This document shows positions 7,674 to 15,028 of a stretch of DNA of 64,000 bases, in pieces. A program made the translations under genes and the position numbers. The stretch's first letter is position 1. Every line of letters starts with the position of its first letter. The notes beneath the pieces were generated by a model that had not been told where the DNA came from, made no database searches, and saw only the letters and a program-made list of their open reading frames with translations. Source of the DNA: Streptomyces abikoensis (lineage in GTDB: Bacteria; Actinomycetota; Actinomycetes; Streptomycetales; Streptomycetaceae); NCBI RefSeq assembly GCF_014648775.1, contig NZ_BMRT01000008.1:271275-335274 (forward strand), in the 5' to 3' direction.

Positions 7674-8696
7674 TCAGTAGCGGTAGCGCTGTTCGTCGTA
7701 CCCCTGGCCCTGGCCGTACGGCGGGTTCTGCTCGTGCGGGGCGTGCGGCGCGGGCGGGGCCGCCGGGGTGGTGCCCGGGGCGGCGTCGGTGTCGCGCTGC
7801 TGCGGCACCCAGACCCCGCCGGGCGGGGTGTCCGTGTCGTACTGCTGGGGGGCGTACGCGCCCGCCGAGTAGGCGCCGACACCGTACTGCTGCTGGTGGG
7901 GGTAGGACTGCTGCTGACCGTAGGCGTCGTACGTCTCGTAGGACGGGGGACGGTTGCCGATGTACGGGTCGGAGTAGGACGCGTACTGGCCCTGGGCCTG
8001 CCCGTAGTCGAAGCCGCCGCCGTACTGGCCGCCCTGGGCGGGCTGGCCGCCGTACTGGCCGAAGTCGGTCGCGGCCGGGGCTTCGTGGCCCATGAGGTGG
8101 GGCTGTTCGGCGGTCGGCTGCGGGGGGACGCCGTGCGTCAGGTCGGGGGCGCCGCCGAGGCCGGCGCTCATGGCCGGGGCGCCCGCCGCCTCGCCGCCGA
8201 GCGTCGGCAGGGCGTCCGGGCCGGAGGCGGGCAGGGTCAGGTCGGAGGCCGTCGGGGAGGGGGCGGCCGGGGCCGGGGGCCGCTCGCCGCCCTTGCGGCG
8301 GCGCCCGGCGCGGCCGCCGGCGGCCCGGGAGTTCCCCGCGGCGGAACGGGTGGAACGGGTGGAACCGGTGGCACCGGCGGAACCGGCCTGTCCGCCCGGC
8401 CCCGCACCGGCGCCGCCCGGCCCGTCGCCGTCGTCGGCCGCGCCCCGGCGCAGGGCCCAGCCCCGGGAGAAGCCGCGCCGGAAGGACAGCGTCACAAAGG
8501 TCTGCCCCACTCCGAAGGCGAGGGCGCCGATGACGATGACGACCACGGACGGCACGAGCACGCCCGCGACCACGCCGAGGAAGCCGGTGAAGGCGAGCAG
8601 CCGCCAGCGCAACCGCGCCTTGTACTGCAGCAGCACCTCGGCGAGCAGCCAGAGCGCGACGACGCCGAACGCGATGTAGAGGACCGTCCAGCCCAT
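7674..8696 (-). CDS. membrane protein with Gln/Tyr/Pro-rich cytosolic tail
   Basis: 340 residues. The first about 75 contain three hydrophobic segments (VLYIAFGVVALWLLAEVLL; LLAFTGFLGVVAGVLV; VVVIVIGALAFGVGQTF) followed by a basic stretch (RRGFSRGWALRRG). The remaining about 260 residues are low-complexity: first Gly/Ala/Pro-rich, then rich in Gln and Tyr (QYGG, YGQAQGQYASYSDPY, QQQQYG-like runs, C-terminus DEQRYRY). Such a disordered tail suggests assembly or scaffolding, but no domain family with known function is recognisable. ATG at 8696. It faces the oxidoreductase convergently and lies downstream of metF on the same strand with 40 bp between. Confidence 0.75.
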   Translation of the reverse strand: MGWTVLYIAFGVVALWLLAEVLLQYKARLRWRLLAFTGFLGVVAGVLVPSVVVIVIGALAFGVGQTFVTLSFRRGFSRGWALRRGAADDGDGPGGAGAGPGGQAGSAGATGSTRSTRSAAGNSRAAGGRAGRRRKGGERPPAPAAPSPTASDLTLPASGPDALPTLGGEAAGAPAMSAGLGGAPDLTHGVPPQPTAEQPHLMGHEAPAATDFGQYGGQPAQGGQYGGGFDYGQAQGQYASYSDPYIGNRPPSYETYDAYGQQQSYPHQQQYGVGAYSAGAYAPQQYDTDTPPGGVWVPQQRDTDAAPGTTPAAPPAPHAPHEQNPPYGQGQGYDEQRYRY

Positions 8697-8736
8697 CCAA
8701 CGCCCCTCTCGTACGGCCGCCGTCGCCGGCCGGCCG

Positions 8737-9654
8737 TCAGGACCGCTGGTGCAGTCCCAGGTTCTGGTAGATCTCCAACGTGGCCGTGGAGTGGTTCAGG
8801 GTAATGAAATGCAACCCGGGAATCTCCTCGGCCATCAACCGAGCACACAGGTCCGTCGCGTACTCGATCCCGATTGAGCGTACAGCGGCCGTGTCGTCCT
8901 TGACCGCGAGGATCCGTTCAGCGAGCTCCGAGGGGAACGCCGCGTTGCTGAGCTGTGCGAACCGTTCGATCTGCCGCACGTTGGTGACCGGCATGATTTC
9001 GGGGATGATCGGGGTGTCGCAGCCGGCCGCCGCGACCCGGTCGCGCAGCCGCAGATAGTCCTCCGCGTGGAAGAACATCTGGGTGATGGCGAAGTCGGCG
9101 CCCGCCCGGCACTTGTCCACGAAGTGCCGGATGTCCGACTCCCATTCCGTGGAGCGCGGGTGCATCTCGGGGAAGGCGGCGACGCCCACGCAGAAGTCGC
9201 CGGACTCCTTGATGAGGCTGACAAGCTCGGCGGCGTACCGGACGCCCTCGGGGTGGCGCACCCACTCGCCCATGGGGTCGCCGGGCGGGTCTCCGCGCAG
9301 CGCGAGCATGTTGCGGATGCCCACGTCGGCGTACTGTCCGATGACATTGCGCAGTTCGGCGACCGAGTGGTTGACGGCCGTGAGGTGGGCGACGGGGGTC
9401 AGCGTGGTGTCGGTGGCGATGCGTTCGGTGGCGCGGACCGTGCCCTCGCGGGAGGAGCCGCCGGCGCCGTAGGTCACGGAGACGAACGTGGGGGCGACGG
9501 CTTCGATCCGCCGGATGGCGTCCCACAGGGTCCGTTCGCCCTTCTCCGTCCTGGGGGCGGCGAACTCGAACGAGTACGAGCGCTCTCCGGAGGCGAGCAG
9601 CTCACGGACGGTGCGCGCGTGGTCCGTCCTGGTGGAGGCAGTGCCAAGGGCCAT
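8737..9654 (-). CDS. metF: 5,10-methylenetetrahydrofolate reductase
   Basis: 305-residue TIM-barrel flavoenzyme that reduces methylene-THF to methyl-THF for methionine synthesis. Recognised by SFEFAAPRTEKGERTLW at the N-terminus (active-site Glu in FEF), VSVTYGAGGSSREGT, LALRGDPPGD, and FAITQMFF with the following barrel strands. The length is normal for bacterial MetF. ATG at 9654. The roughly 108 bp upstream to thiE hold an AT-richer patch (around 9693-9715) that could be its promoter. It lies next to thiE and the Rv2175c homologue, as in other actinobacteria. Confidence 0.95.
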   Translation of the reverse strand: MALGTASTRTDHARTVRELLASGERSYSFEFAAPRTEKGERTLWDAIRRIEAVAPTFVSVTYGAGGSSREGTVRATERIATDTTLTPVAHLTAVNHSVAELRNVIGQYADVGIRNMLALRGDPPGDPMGEWVRHPEGVRYAAELVSLIKESGDFCVGVAAFPEMHPRSTEWESDIRHFVDKCRAGADFAITQMFFHAEDYLRLRDRVAAAGCDTPIIPEIMPVTNVRQIERFAQLSNAAFPSELAERILAVKDDTAAVRSIGIEYATDLCARLMAEEIPGLHFITLNHSTATLEIYQNLGLHQRS

Positions 9655-9762
9655 ACCGGCAAGTTAACCAGCGGCGCGCCGGGCACCCCAACCAAGAATG
9701 ACGTTATGCCCGTTTGATCCGGCGGAGGTCCATGATCCGTCCCACTCCTTGGACAGCGGCGG

Positions 9763-10416
9763 TCACGCGTCGTAGGCGCGGACGCGCTTGGCGAGCTGGG
9801 CGGCGGCCTCGCCGGGGTCGTCCGCCTCGGTGATCGCGCGGACCACGACCACACGGCGCGCGCCCGCCTCCAGCACCTGCTCCAGGTTGCCCGCGTCGAT
9901 GCCGCCGATGGCGAACCAGGGCCGGGCGGGTGCGAGGGAGGCCGCGTAGCGGACGAGGTCGAGGCCGGGGGCGTGGCGGCCGGGCTTGGTGGGGGTGGGC
10001 CAGCAGGGGCCGGTGCAGAAGTAGTCCACACCGGGCTCGGCGACGGCGGCGGCCACTTCGGCCTCGGCGTGCGTCGAGCGGCCGATCAGCACCTCGTCGC
10101 CGAGGATCGCCCGGGCGGCGGGCACGGGCAGATCGCCCTGGCCCAGGTGGAGGATGTCGGAGGCGGCGGCGTGGGCGACGTCGGCCCGGTCGTTGACCGC
10201 GAGGAGCCTGCCGTGGCGGCGGGCGGCCTCGGCGAGGACGGCGAGGTGCTCCAGCTCCTCCCCGGCCTCCATGCCCTTGTCGCGGAGCTGGACGACGTCC
10301 ACTCCGGAGGAGAGGACCGCGTCGAGGAACTCCGGCAGGTCACCCTGGCGCTTGCGCGCGTCGGTGCACAGGTACAGCCGGGCCTCGGCGAGCCGCTCGC
10401 GCGCGGTGACGGACAT
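9763..10416 (-). CDS. thiE: thiamine-phosphate synthase
   Basis: 217-residue TIM barrel that joins HMP-pyrophosphate and the thiazole phosphate to give thiamine phosphate. Diagnostic pieces: VVQLRDK, VNDRADVAHA, LHLGQGDLPV, LIGRSTH, GPCWPTPTKPG (phosphate/pyrophosphate loop) and FAIGGI. It is separated from thiOSG by two genes on the same strand as itself and lies on the opposite strand to thiOSG, so the TPP riboswitch at 12408 cannot control it. No riboswitch is visible upstream. ATG at 10416. Confidence 0.93.
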   Translation of the reverse strand: MSVTARERLAEARLYLCTDARKRQGDLPEFLDAVLSSGVDVVQLRDKGMEAGEELEHLAVLAEAARRHGRLLAVNDRADVAHAAASDILHLGQGDLPVPAARAILGDEVLIGRSTHAEAEVAAAVAEPGVDYFCTGPCWPTPTKPGRHAPGLDLVRYAASLAPARPWFAIGGIDAGNLEQVLEAGARRVVVVRAITEADDPGEAAAQLAKRVRAYDA

Positions 10417-10440
10417 GGGTGCTTCTCCCCCGGGTGGGCG

Positions 10441-10477
10441 GTGTGCGGGCGCGGGCCGGGGCCTCGCGCCCGCACAC
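10441..10477 (-). terminator. hairpin terminator after the Rv2175c-type gene
   Basis: A perfect 13-bp stem, GTGTGCGGGCGCG (10441-10453) with its complement (10465-10477), and an 11-nt loop. It lies 44 bp past the stop of the Rv2175c-type gene and upstream of thiE. There is no U-tract, as is usual for Streptomyces terminators. Confidence 0.6.
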
Positions 10478-10520
10478 CGGACGGTGGTTCTCAGGTGGTG
10501 CTGGTGGTGCTACGTACGGC

Positions 10521-10886
10521 TCAGACGGCGAGCGCCTGGGCGCGGCGCTTCACCTCCGTGCCGCGATTCTCGCTCAGCGCCTGCGCGGGGGTGCCGGGCA
10601 GGGTCGGGTCGGCGGTGAACAGCCACTCCAGCATCTCCTCATCGCTGAAGCCGTCGTCGCGCAGCAGCGTCAGGGTCCCGGCCAGGCCCTTGACGACCTT
10701 GCCCTCGCTGATGAAAGCGGCGGGCACCATGAGCACACGGTTCTCGCCACGGCGCACGGCGATCAGCTGGCCCTCCTTGACCAGCTGCCGGACACGCGTC
10801 ACCTCGACGCCCATCATCTCCGCGATGTCGGGGAGGTTGAGCCAGGCGGGTACGAGCGCATCGATCTTCACGTCAATCTCGGTCAC
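10521..10886 (-). CDS. Rv2175c-family DNA-binding protein
   Basis: 121 residues. A winged-helix/HTH N-terminal part (LNLPDIAEMMGVEVTRVRQL, then a short beta wing VRRGENRVLMVP) is followed by a helical C-terminal domain (LAGTLTLLRDDGFSDEEMLEWLF) and the conserved end RRAQALAV. It matches M. tuberculosis Rv2175c, known as a DNA-binding substrate of the adjacent kinase PknL. Here the kinase gene (15029) lies 4 kb away with thi genes between. GTG at 10886 gives the standard length. Confidence 0.88.
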   Translation of the reverse strand: MTEIDVKIDALVPAWLNLPDIAEMMGVEVTRVRQLVKEGQLIAVRRGENRVLMVPAAFISEGKVVKGLAGTLTLLRDDGFSDEEMLEWLFTADPTLPGTPAQALSENRGTEVKRRAQALAV

Positions 10887-11011
10887 GGGACAAGCCTGCC
10901 ATCCGGGACTGACAGCCGGTAGCCGGGTTGACCCGAGCCGGGCCCCGGCCACCCCACCGGCCCCTTGAACCACCCCCGAACCACCCTCCGACCGCCTCGG
11001 AGCACGGCCCG

Positions 11012-12238
11012 TCAGACCACGGCGGCCTTCAGCGGGACGGACGCGTCCGCCGCCCTGGTCCGGTCGAGGACCGCGCCCTTCTCGATGAGCTTGCGCCCCT
11101 GGGCCAGATCGCGCGGCCGCCCCACGGCCAGCAGGGCCACCAGCACGCCCGAGCGCAGCCAGCACACCGTCCAGGCCGCACCCGCGGGGTTGCCGCGCCA
11201 GACCAGCTCGTCGGCGGAGGCGTGGTGCCCCGCGTACTGCACGAACCGGCCGAACTGCTCGGACCAGAAGTACGGCACGGGGTCGTAGACCGAGCCCTCC
11301 TCGGGGCCGTGCACGATGTTCTCGGCGACGGTCCGGGGGCCCTGGAGGGCGTTGTCCCAGTGGTGGACGAGCAGCCGCTCGCCGTAGCGGGCCGAGGGGA
11401 AGGAGGCGCAGTCGCCGACCGCGTAGACGTCCGGCAGCGAGGTGCGCAGGCGGTCGTCGGTGACGACGGAGCGGTCCGCCGCCAGCTCGACGCCCGAGCC
11501 CGCGAGCCAGCCCGTGGCGGGGCGCGCCCCGATGCCGACGACGACCGCGTCGGCGGGCAGCCGGGTGCCGTCGTCGAGGACGACCGCGCCGGGCTCGACG
11601 GCCGTGACCCGGGCACCGGTCAGCAGCCGGGCGCCGCTGTGGGCGTACCAGTCGACCATGTGGGCGGCGACCTCGGCGGGCATGGCGCCCGCGAGCGGCC
11701 GGTCGGCGGCCTCGACGACCGTCACCCGGCAGCCCGCCTCGCGGGCGGCGGTGGCGAACTCGGCGCCGATCCAGCCCGCCCCGACGGCGACGATGTCCTG
11801 CTGCCGGGTGAGGACGGGGCGCAGCCGCTCGGCGTCGTCGACGGTGCGCAGGACGTGGACGCCGGGCAGGTCCCCGGCGCCGGGCAGGCCGATGGGCTCG
11901 GCGCCGGTGGCGACGACCAGGACGTCGTAGCCGAGGGGTCCCGCGTCGGTGTCCAGGACGTGCTCGGCGGCGCGCAGGCCGGTGGCCGTGAGGCCGAGCC
12001 GCAGGTCGATGCCGAGCGAGCCGAAGTCCACGGCGAAGGCGGAGCCCTCGGCCTTGCCGAGCAGCACGGATTTGGACAGGGGCGGCCGGTCGTAGGGCTG
12101 GTGGGGCTCGGCGCCCAGGAGGGTGATCGCGCCCTGCCAGCCCTGTTCGCGCAGGGCGACGGCGGTCTGCACCCCGGCCATGCCCGCGCCGACGATCACG
12201 ACGCGCCGGTCACTGCTGGTGTTCGTCTCCTCGCTCAC
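11012..12238 (-). CDS. FAD/NAD(P)-dependent ferredoxin reductase-like oxidoreductase
   Basis: About 408 residues with two dinucleotide folds. FAD: VVIVGAGMAGVQTAVALRE near the N-terminus. NAD(P)H: IVAVGAGWIGAEFATAARE near residue 150. FAD-binding motif TSLPDVYAVGDCA follows, then a C-terminal dimerisation domain (YFWSEQFGRFVQYAG). This is the layout of ferredoxin/rubredoxin reductases that feed P450 or dioxygenase systems; no partner ferredoxin is nearby. The start is uncertain: GTG at 12238 lacks a ribosome site but lies 5 nt after a TACAGT box, suggesting a leaderless message. A GTG at 12301 would add 21 residues. It is divergent from the thiamine operon. Confidence 0.83.
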   Translation of the reverse strand: MSEETNTSSDRRVVIVGAGMAGVQTAVALREQGWQGAITLLGAEPHQPYDRPPLSKSVLLGKAEGSAFAVDFGSLGIDLRLGLTATGLRAAEHVLDTDAGPLGYDVLVVATGAEPIGLPGAGDLPGVHVLRTVDDAERLRPVLTRQQDIVAVGAGWIGAEFATAAREAGCRVTVVEAADRPLAGAMPAEVAAHMVDWYAHSGARLLTGARVTAVEPGAVVLDDGTRLPADAVVVGIGARPATGWLAGSGVELAADRSVVTDDRLRTSLPDVYAVGDCASFPSARYGERLLVHHWDNALQGPRTVAENIVHGPEEGSVYDPVPYFWSEQFGRFVQYAGHHASADELVWRGNPAGAAWTVCWLRSGVLVALLAVGRPRDLAQGRKLIEKGAVLDRTRAADASVPLKAAVV

Positions 12239-12407
12239 ACGATCAACTGTAGGCCCGACGCCCCGGTAGGCCGGAGCGCCGCGTGAGGAGACCTCTGACA
12301 CAACGTCATGACCACGGCCTCACGCCGCGCTGGGCCGTACGGGTCGCCGACCGGGCCCGGCCGCCCTTCCGGGCGGTCCTCGGGCCGTACTAGGGTGGCA
12401 AGCTGCA

Positions 12408-12504
12408 AGCACTCGCGGGAGCCCGGGCGGACCGGGCTGAGAGGGAGGCTGGACGGCCTCCGACCGTACGAACCTGATCCGGGTCATGCCGGCGAAGGGA
12501 GGGG
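12408..12504 (+). promoter_or_regulatory. TPP (THI-element) riboswitch
   Basis: The two conserved halves of the thiamine pyrophosphate aptamer are intact: CTGAGAGGG (12437-12445) in the pyrimidine-sensing arm and ACCTGATCCGGGTCATGCC (12472-12490) followed by GGCGAAGGGA in the pyrophosphate arm. P1 is closed around 12410-12420 and 12495-12504. The final AAGGGAGGGG is also the ribosome site of thiO (ATG at 12515), so TPP binding should hide it; translational control is the likely mode. A TAGGGT box at 12391-12396 may be the -10. Confidence 0.93.
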
Positions 12505-12514
12505 CTGGACGCCC

Positions 12515-13771
12515 ATGCACGCGCATCGAACCCCTGGGGATCGAACACCGGCACATCGAACCAGGGCGCGCCCCGCGCGCCCGCGTCATCTCGGCCCCGG
12601 CCCGCGGACACCCGACGTCCTGGTGGTCGGCGGCGGTCTGATCGGCCTGGTCACGGCCTGGCGCGCGGCCCAGCGGGGGCTGCGCGTGGCTGTGGCCGAC
12701 CCCGCGCCCGGCGGGGGCGCGGCCCGGGTGGCCGCCGGGATGCTGGCCGCCGTCACCGAGCTCCACTACGGCGAGGAGACCCTGCTCGCCCTCAACCTGG
12801 CCTCCGCCCGGCGCTACCCCGCCTTCACGGCCGAGCTGGAGGAGGCCAGCGGCCAGGACACCGGCTACCGCGCCTGCGGGACGCTCGCGGTCGCCCTGGA
12901 CGCCGACGACCGGGCCCATCTGCGGGAGCTCCACGCCCTCCAGCAGCGCTGCGGTCTGGAATCCCGGTGGCTGACCGGGCGCGAGTGCCGCCGGCTCGAA
13001 CCGATGCTCGCGCCGGGCGTGCGCGGCGGACTCCACGCCCTCGGCGACCACCAGACCGACCCCCGGCGGCTCGCCCGGGCGCTGCTGGTGGCCTGCGAGC
13101 GCGAGGGCGTCGCCTTCCACCGCTCGGAGGCGGTACGGCTGCTGCTGACCGGCGACCGGGCCACGGGAGCGCTGCTCGCGGACGGCACCCGGCTGGCCGC
13201 CGACCGGACCGTCCTGGCCGCCGGGAGCCTCAGCGGCCGGCTGGCGGGCCTGCCCGAGGACGTCGTACCGCCGGTGCGCCCGGTCAAGGGCCAGGTCCTG
13301 CGGCTGCGGGTGCCGGGTTCGTACACGGCCGTGAACGGGCCGTTCCTCTCCCGGACCGTCCGGGCCGTGGTGCGCGGCGGGCACGTCTACCTCGTGCCGC
13401 GCGAGAACGGCGAGCTGGTCGTCGGGGCGACGACCGAGGAACTGGGCTGGGACACGACCGTGACGGCCGGCGGCGTCTACGAGCTGCTGCGCGACGCCCA
13501 CGAGCTGGTGCCCGGCATCACCGAGCTGCCGCTCGTGGAGACCCTCGCCGGGCTGCGCCCCGGCTCGCCCGACAACGCCCCGCTGCTGGGCCCGACCGCC
13601 CTGCCGGGCCTGTACGCGGCCACCGGCCACCACCGCAACGGCGTGCTCCTCACCCCCGTCACCGGGGACGTGATGGCCGAGGTGCTGACCACCGGCCGGC
13701 TGCCCGAGGAGGCCCACCCGTTCTCCCCCCGACGCTTCACCACCCCCGTACTCCAGGAGCAGCCCGCATGA
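12515..13771 (+). CDS. thiO: glycine oxidase
   Basis: 418-residue FAD enzyme that oxidises glycine to iminoglycine for the thiazole ring. VLVVGGGLIGLVTAWRAAQ is the FAD-binding fold (from about residue 36); KGQVLRLR, YLVPRENGELVVGATTEELG and ATGHHRNGVLLTPVTG are typical of ThiO/DAO-family proteins. The about 32-residue Pro/Arg/His-rich N-terminal extension is longer than usual; I keep it because the riboswitch-embedded ribosome site points to ATG 12515. The stop overlaps the thiS start (ATGA). Confidence 0.92.
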   Translation: MHAHRTPGDRTPAHRTRARPARPRHLGPGPRTPDVLVVGGGLIGLVTAWRAAQRGLRVAVADPAPGGGAARVAAGMLAAVTELHYGEETLLALNLASARRYPAFTAELEEASGQDTGYRACGTLAVALDADDRAHLRELHALQQRCGLESRWLTGRECRRLEPMLAPGVRGGLHALGDHQTDPRRLARALLVACEREGVAFHRSEAVRLLLTGDRATGALLADGTRLAADRTVLAAGSLSGRLAGLPEDVVPPVRPVKGQVLRLRVPGSYTAVNGPFLSRTVRAVVRGGHVYLVPRENGELVVGATTEELGWDTTVTAGGVYELLRDAHELVPGITELPLVETLAGLRPGSPDNAPLLGPTALPGLYAATGHHRNGVLLTPVTGDVMAEVLTTGRLPEEAHPFSPRRFTTPVLQEQPA

Positions 13772-13977
13772 CCACGCACATCATCAGCGTCAACGGCGAG
13801 CGGCGCGCCGTCCCGGCGGGGACGACGCTCGACGGGCTCGTGGCGACGCTCACCACGGCGCGCGGCGGGGTCGCCGCCGCCGTCAACGAGGCCGTGGTCC
13901 CCCGGGGCCAGTGGCCGGCGACCGCCCTCGGCGAGGGCGACCGCGTCGAGGTGCTCACCGCGGTGCAGGGAGGCTGA
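13768..13977 (+). CDS. thiS: sulfur carrier protein ThiS
   Basis: 69-residue ubiquitin-like protein that carries thiocarboxylate sulfur to the thiazole synthase. It ends in the required Gly-Gly (TAVQGG), which is adenylated and thiolated. VNGERRAVPAGTTLDGLV and NEAVVPRGQW are standard for the family. Starts inside the thiO stop and precedes thiG by 9 bp, so all three are made from one riboswitch-controlled mRNA. Confidence 0.93.
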   Translation: MTTHIISVNGERRAVPAGTTLDGLVATLTTARGGVAAAVNEAVVPRGQWPATALGEGDRVEVLTAVQGG

Positions 13978-13986
13978 TCAGTACAG

Positions 13987-14784
13987 ATGGCGGACGATCT
14001 GCTCACCATCGCGGACACCCCGTTCACCTCCCGGCTGATCATGGGCACGGGTGGTGCCCCCAGTCTGGACGTCCTGGAACGCGCCCTCATCGCCTCCGGC
14101 ACGGAGCTGACGACGGTCGCCATGCGGCGGCTGGACGCGACGGTACGGGGGTCCGTGCTCTCCGTCCTGGAGAAGCACGGCATCCGGGTGCTGCCGAACA
14201 CGGCGGGCTGCTTCACGGCGGGCGAGGCGGTCCTCACCGCCCGGCTGGCCCGGGAGGCGCTCGGCACGGACTGGGTCAAGCTGGAGGTGATCGCCGACGA
14301 GCGCACCCTGCTGCCCGACCCGATCGAGCTCCTGGACGCGGCGGAGATCCTCGTCGACGACGGCTTCACCGTGCTGCCGTACACCAACGACGACCCCGTC
14401 CTGGCCCGGAAGCTGGAGGACGTCGGCTGCGCGGCGATCATGCCGCTGGGCGCGCCCATCGGCTCGGGCCTGGGCATCCGCAACCCCCACAACTTCCAGC
14501 TGATCACCGAGCGCGCCACCGTCCCGGTGATCCTCGACGCGGGCGCGGGCACCGCGTCGGACGCGGCCCTGGCGATGGAGCTGGGGTGCGCGGCGGTGAT
14601 GCTGGCGTCGGCGGTGACGCGGGCGCAGGAGCCGGTGCTCATGGCGGAGGCGATGCGGCACGCGGTCGAGGCGGGCCGGCTGGCCCACCGCGCGGGGCGC
14701 ATCCCTCGGCGGCACTTCGCCGAGGCGTCGTCTCCTGCGGAGGGCTTGGCGATGCTGGACCCGGAGCGACCGGCGTTCGCGTAG
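13987..14784 (+). CDS. thiG: thiazole synthase
   Basis: 265-residue TIM barrel that builds the thiazole phosphate from deoxyxylulose phosphate, iminoglycine and ThiS thiocarboxylate. SRLIMGTGGAPS at the start, the Schiff-base Lys in DWVKLEVI, GCAAIMPLGAPIGSGLG and VILDAGAGTASDAALAMELG are diagnostic. GGAGG lies 12 bp before the ATG. Last gene of the thiO-thiS-thiG operon. Confidence 0.95.
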   Translation: MADDLLTIADTPFTSRLIMGTGGAPSLDVLERALIASGTELTTVAMRRLDATVRGSVLSVLEKHGIRVLPNTAGCFTAGEAVLTARLAREALGTDWVKLEVIADERTLLPDPIELLDAAEILVDDGFTVLPYTNDDPVLARKLEDVGCAAIMPLGAPIGSGLGIRNPHNFQLITERATVPVILDAGAGTASDAALAMELGCAAVMLASAVTRAQEPVLMAEAMRHAVEAGRLAHRAGRIPRRHFAEASSPAEGLAMLDPERPAFA

Positions 14785-14810
14785 CCGGGGGCGGTGCGGC
14801 CCGGTGGGTC

Positions 14811-14857
14811 GGTTTGTGCCCACCCGTTCCGCCTTGCGGAACGCCTGCCCACAAACC
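14811..14857 (+). terminator. nested inverted repeat after thiG
   Basis: An outer arm GGTTTGTG (14811-14818) pairs with CACAAACC (14850-14857) and an inner arm GTTCCGC (14826-14832) with GCGGAAC (14836-14842), 27 bp past the thiG stop. Probably terminates the thiamine operon; it also looks like part of a dispersed intergenic element common in Streptomyces. Confidence 0.55.
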
Positions 14858-14860
14858 GGT

Positions 14861-14920
14861 GGGGGTGCGAGGGGGCGCAGCCCCTCCCGGAAACGGTGAA
14901 AGGGCGGGGCTGGGGCGAGC
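14861..14920 (+). repeat. interspersed GC repeat, partial copy 3
   Basis: Contains GGGGGCGCAGCCCCTCCCGG and AACGGTGAAAGGGCGGGG, matching the 3' module of the elements at 5971-6048 and 38121-38226. The rest of 14785-15028 contains the nested hairpin upstream and the kinase promoter region downstream. Confidence 0.6.
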
Positions 14921-15028
14921 GCCCGCAGGGCCCGCCACCAGCGCCCCTGTCACCGTTCGGCTGCAGAACAGACGCACGAGCCGCAGGCCATACGGGCCAC
15001 CCGGTATCGACTCGTAGACTCGTGTGCC

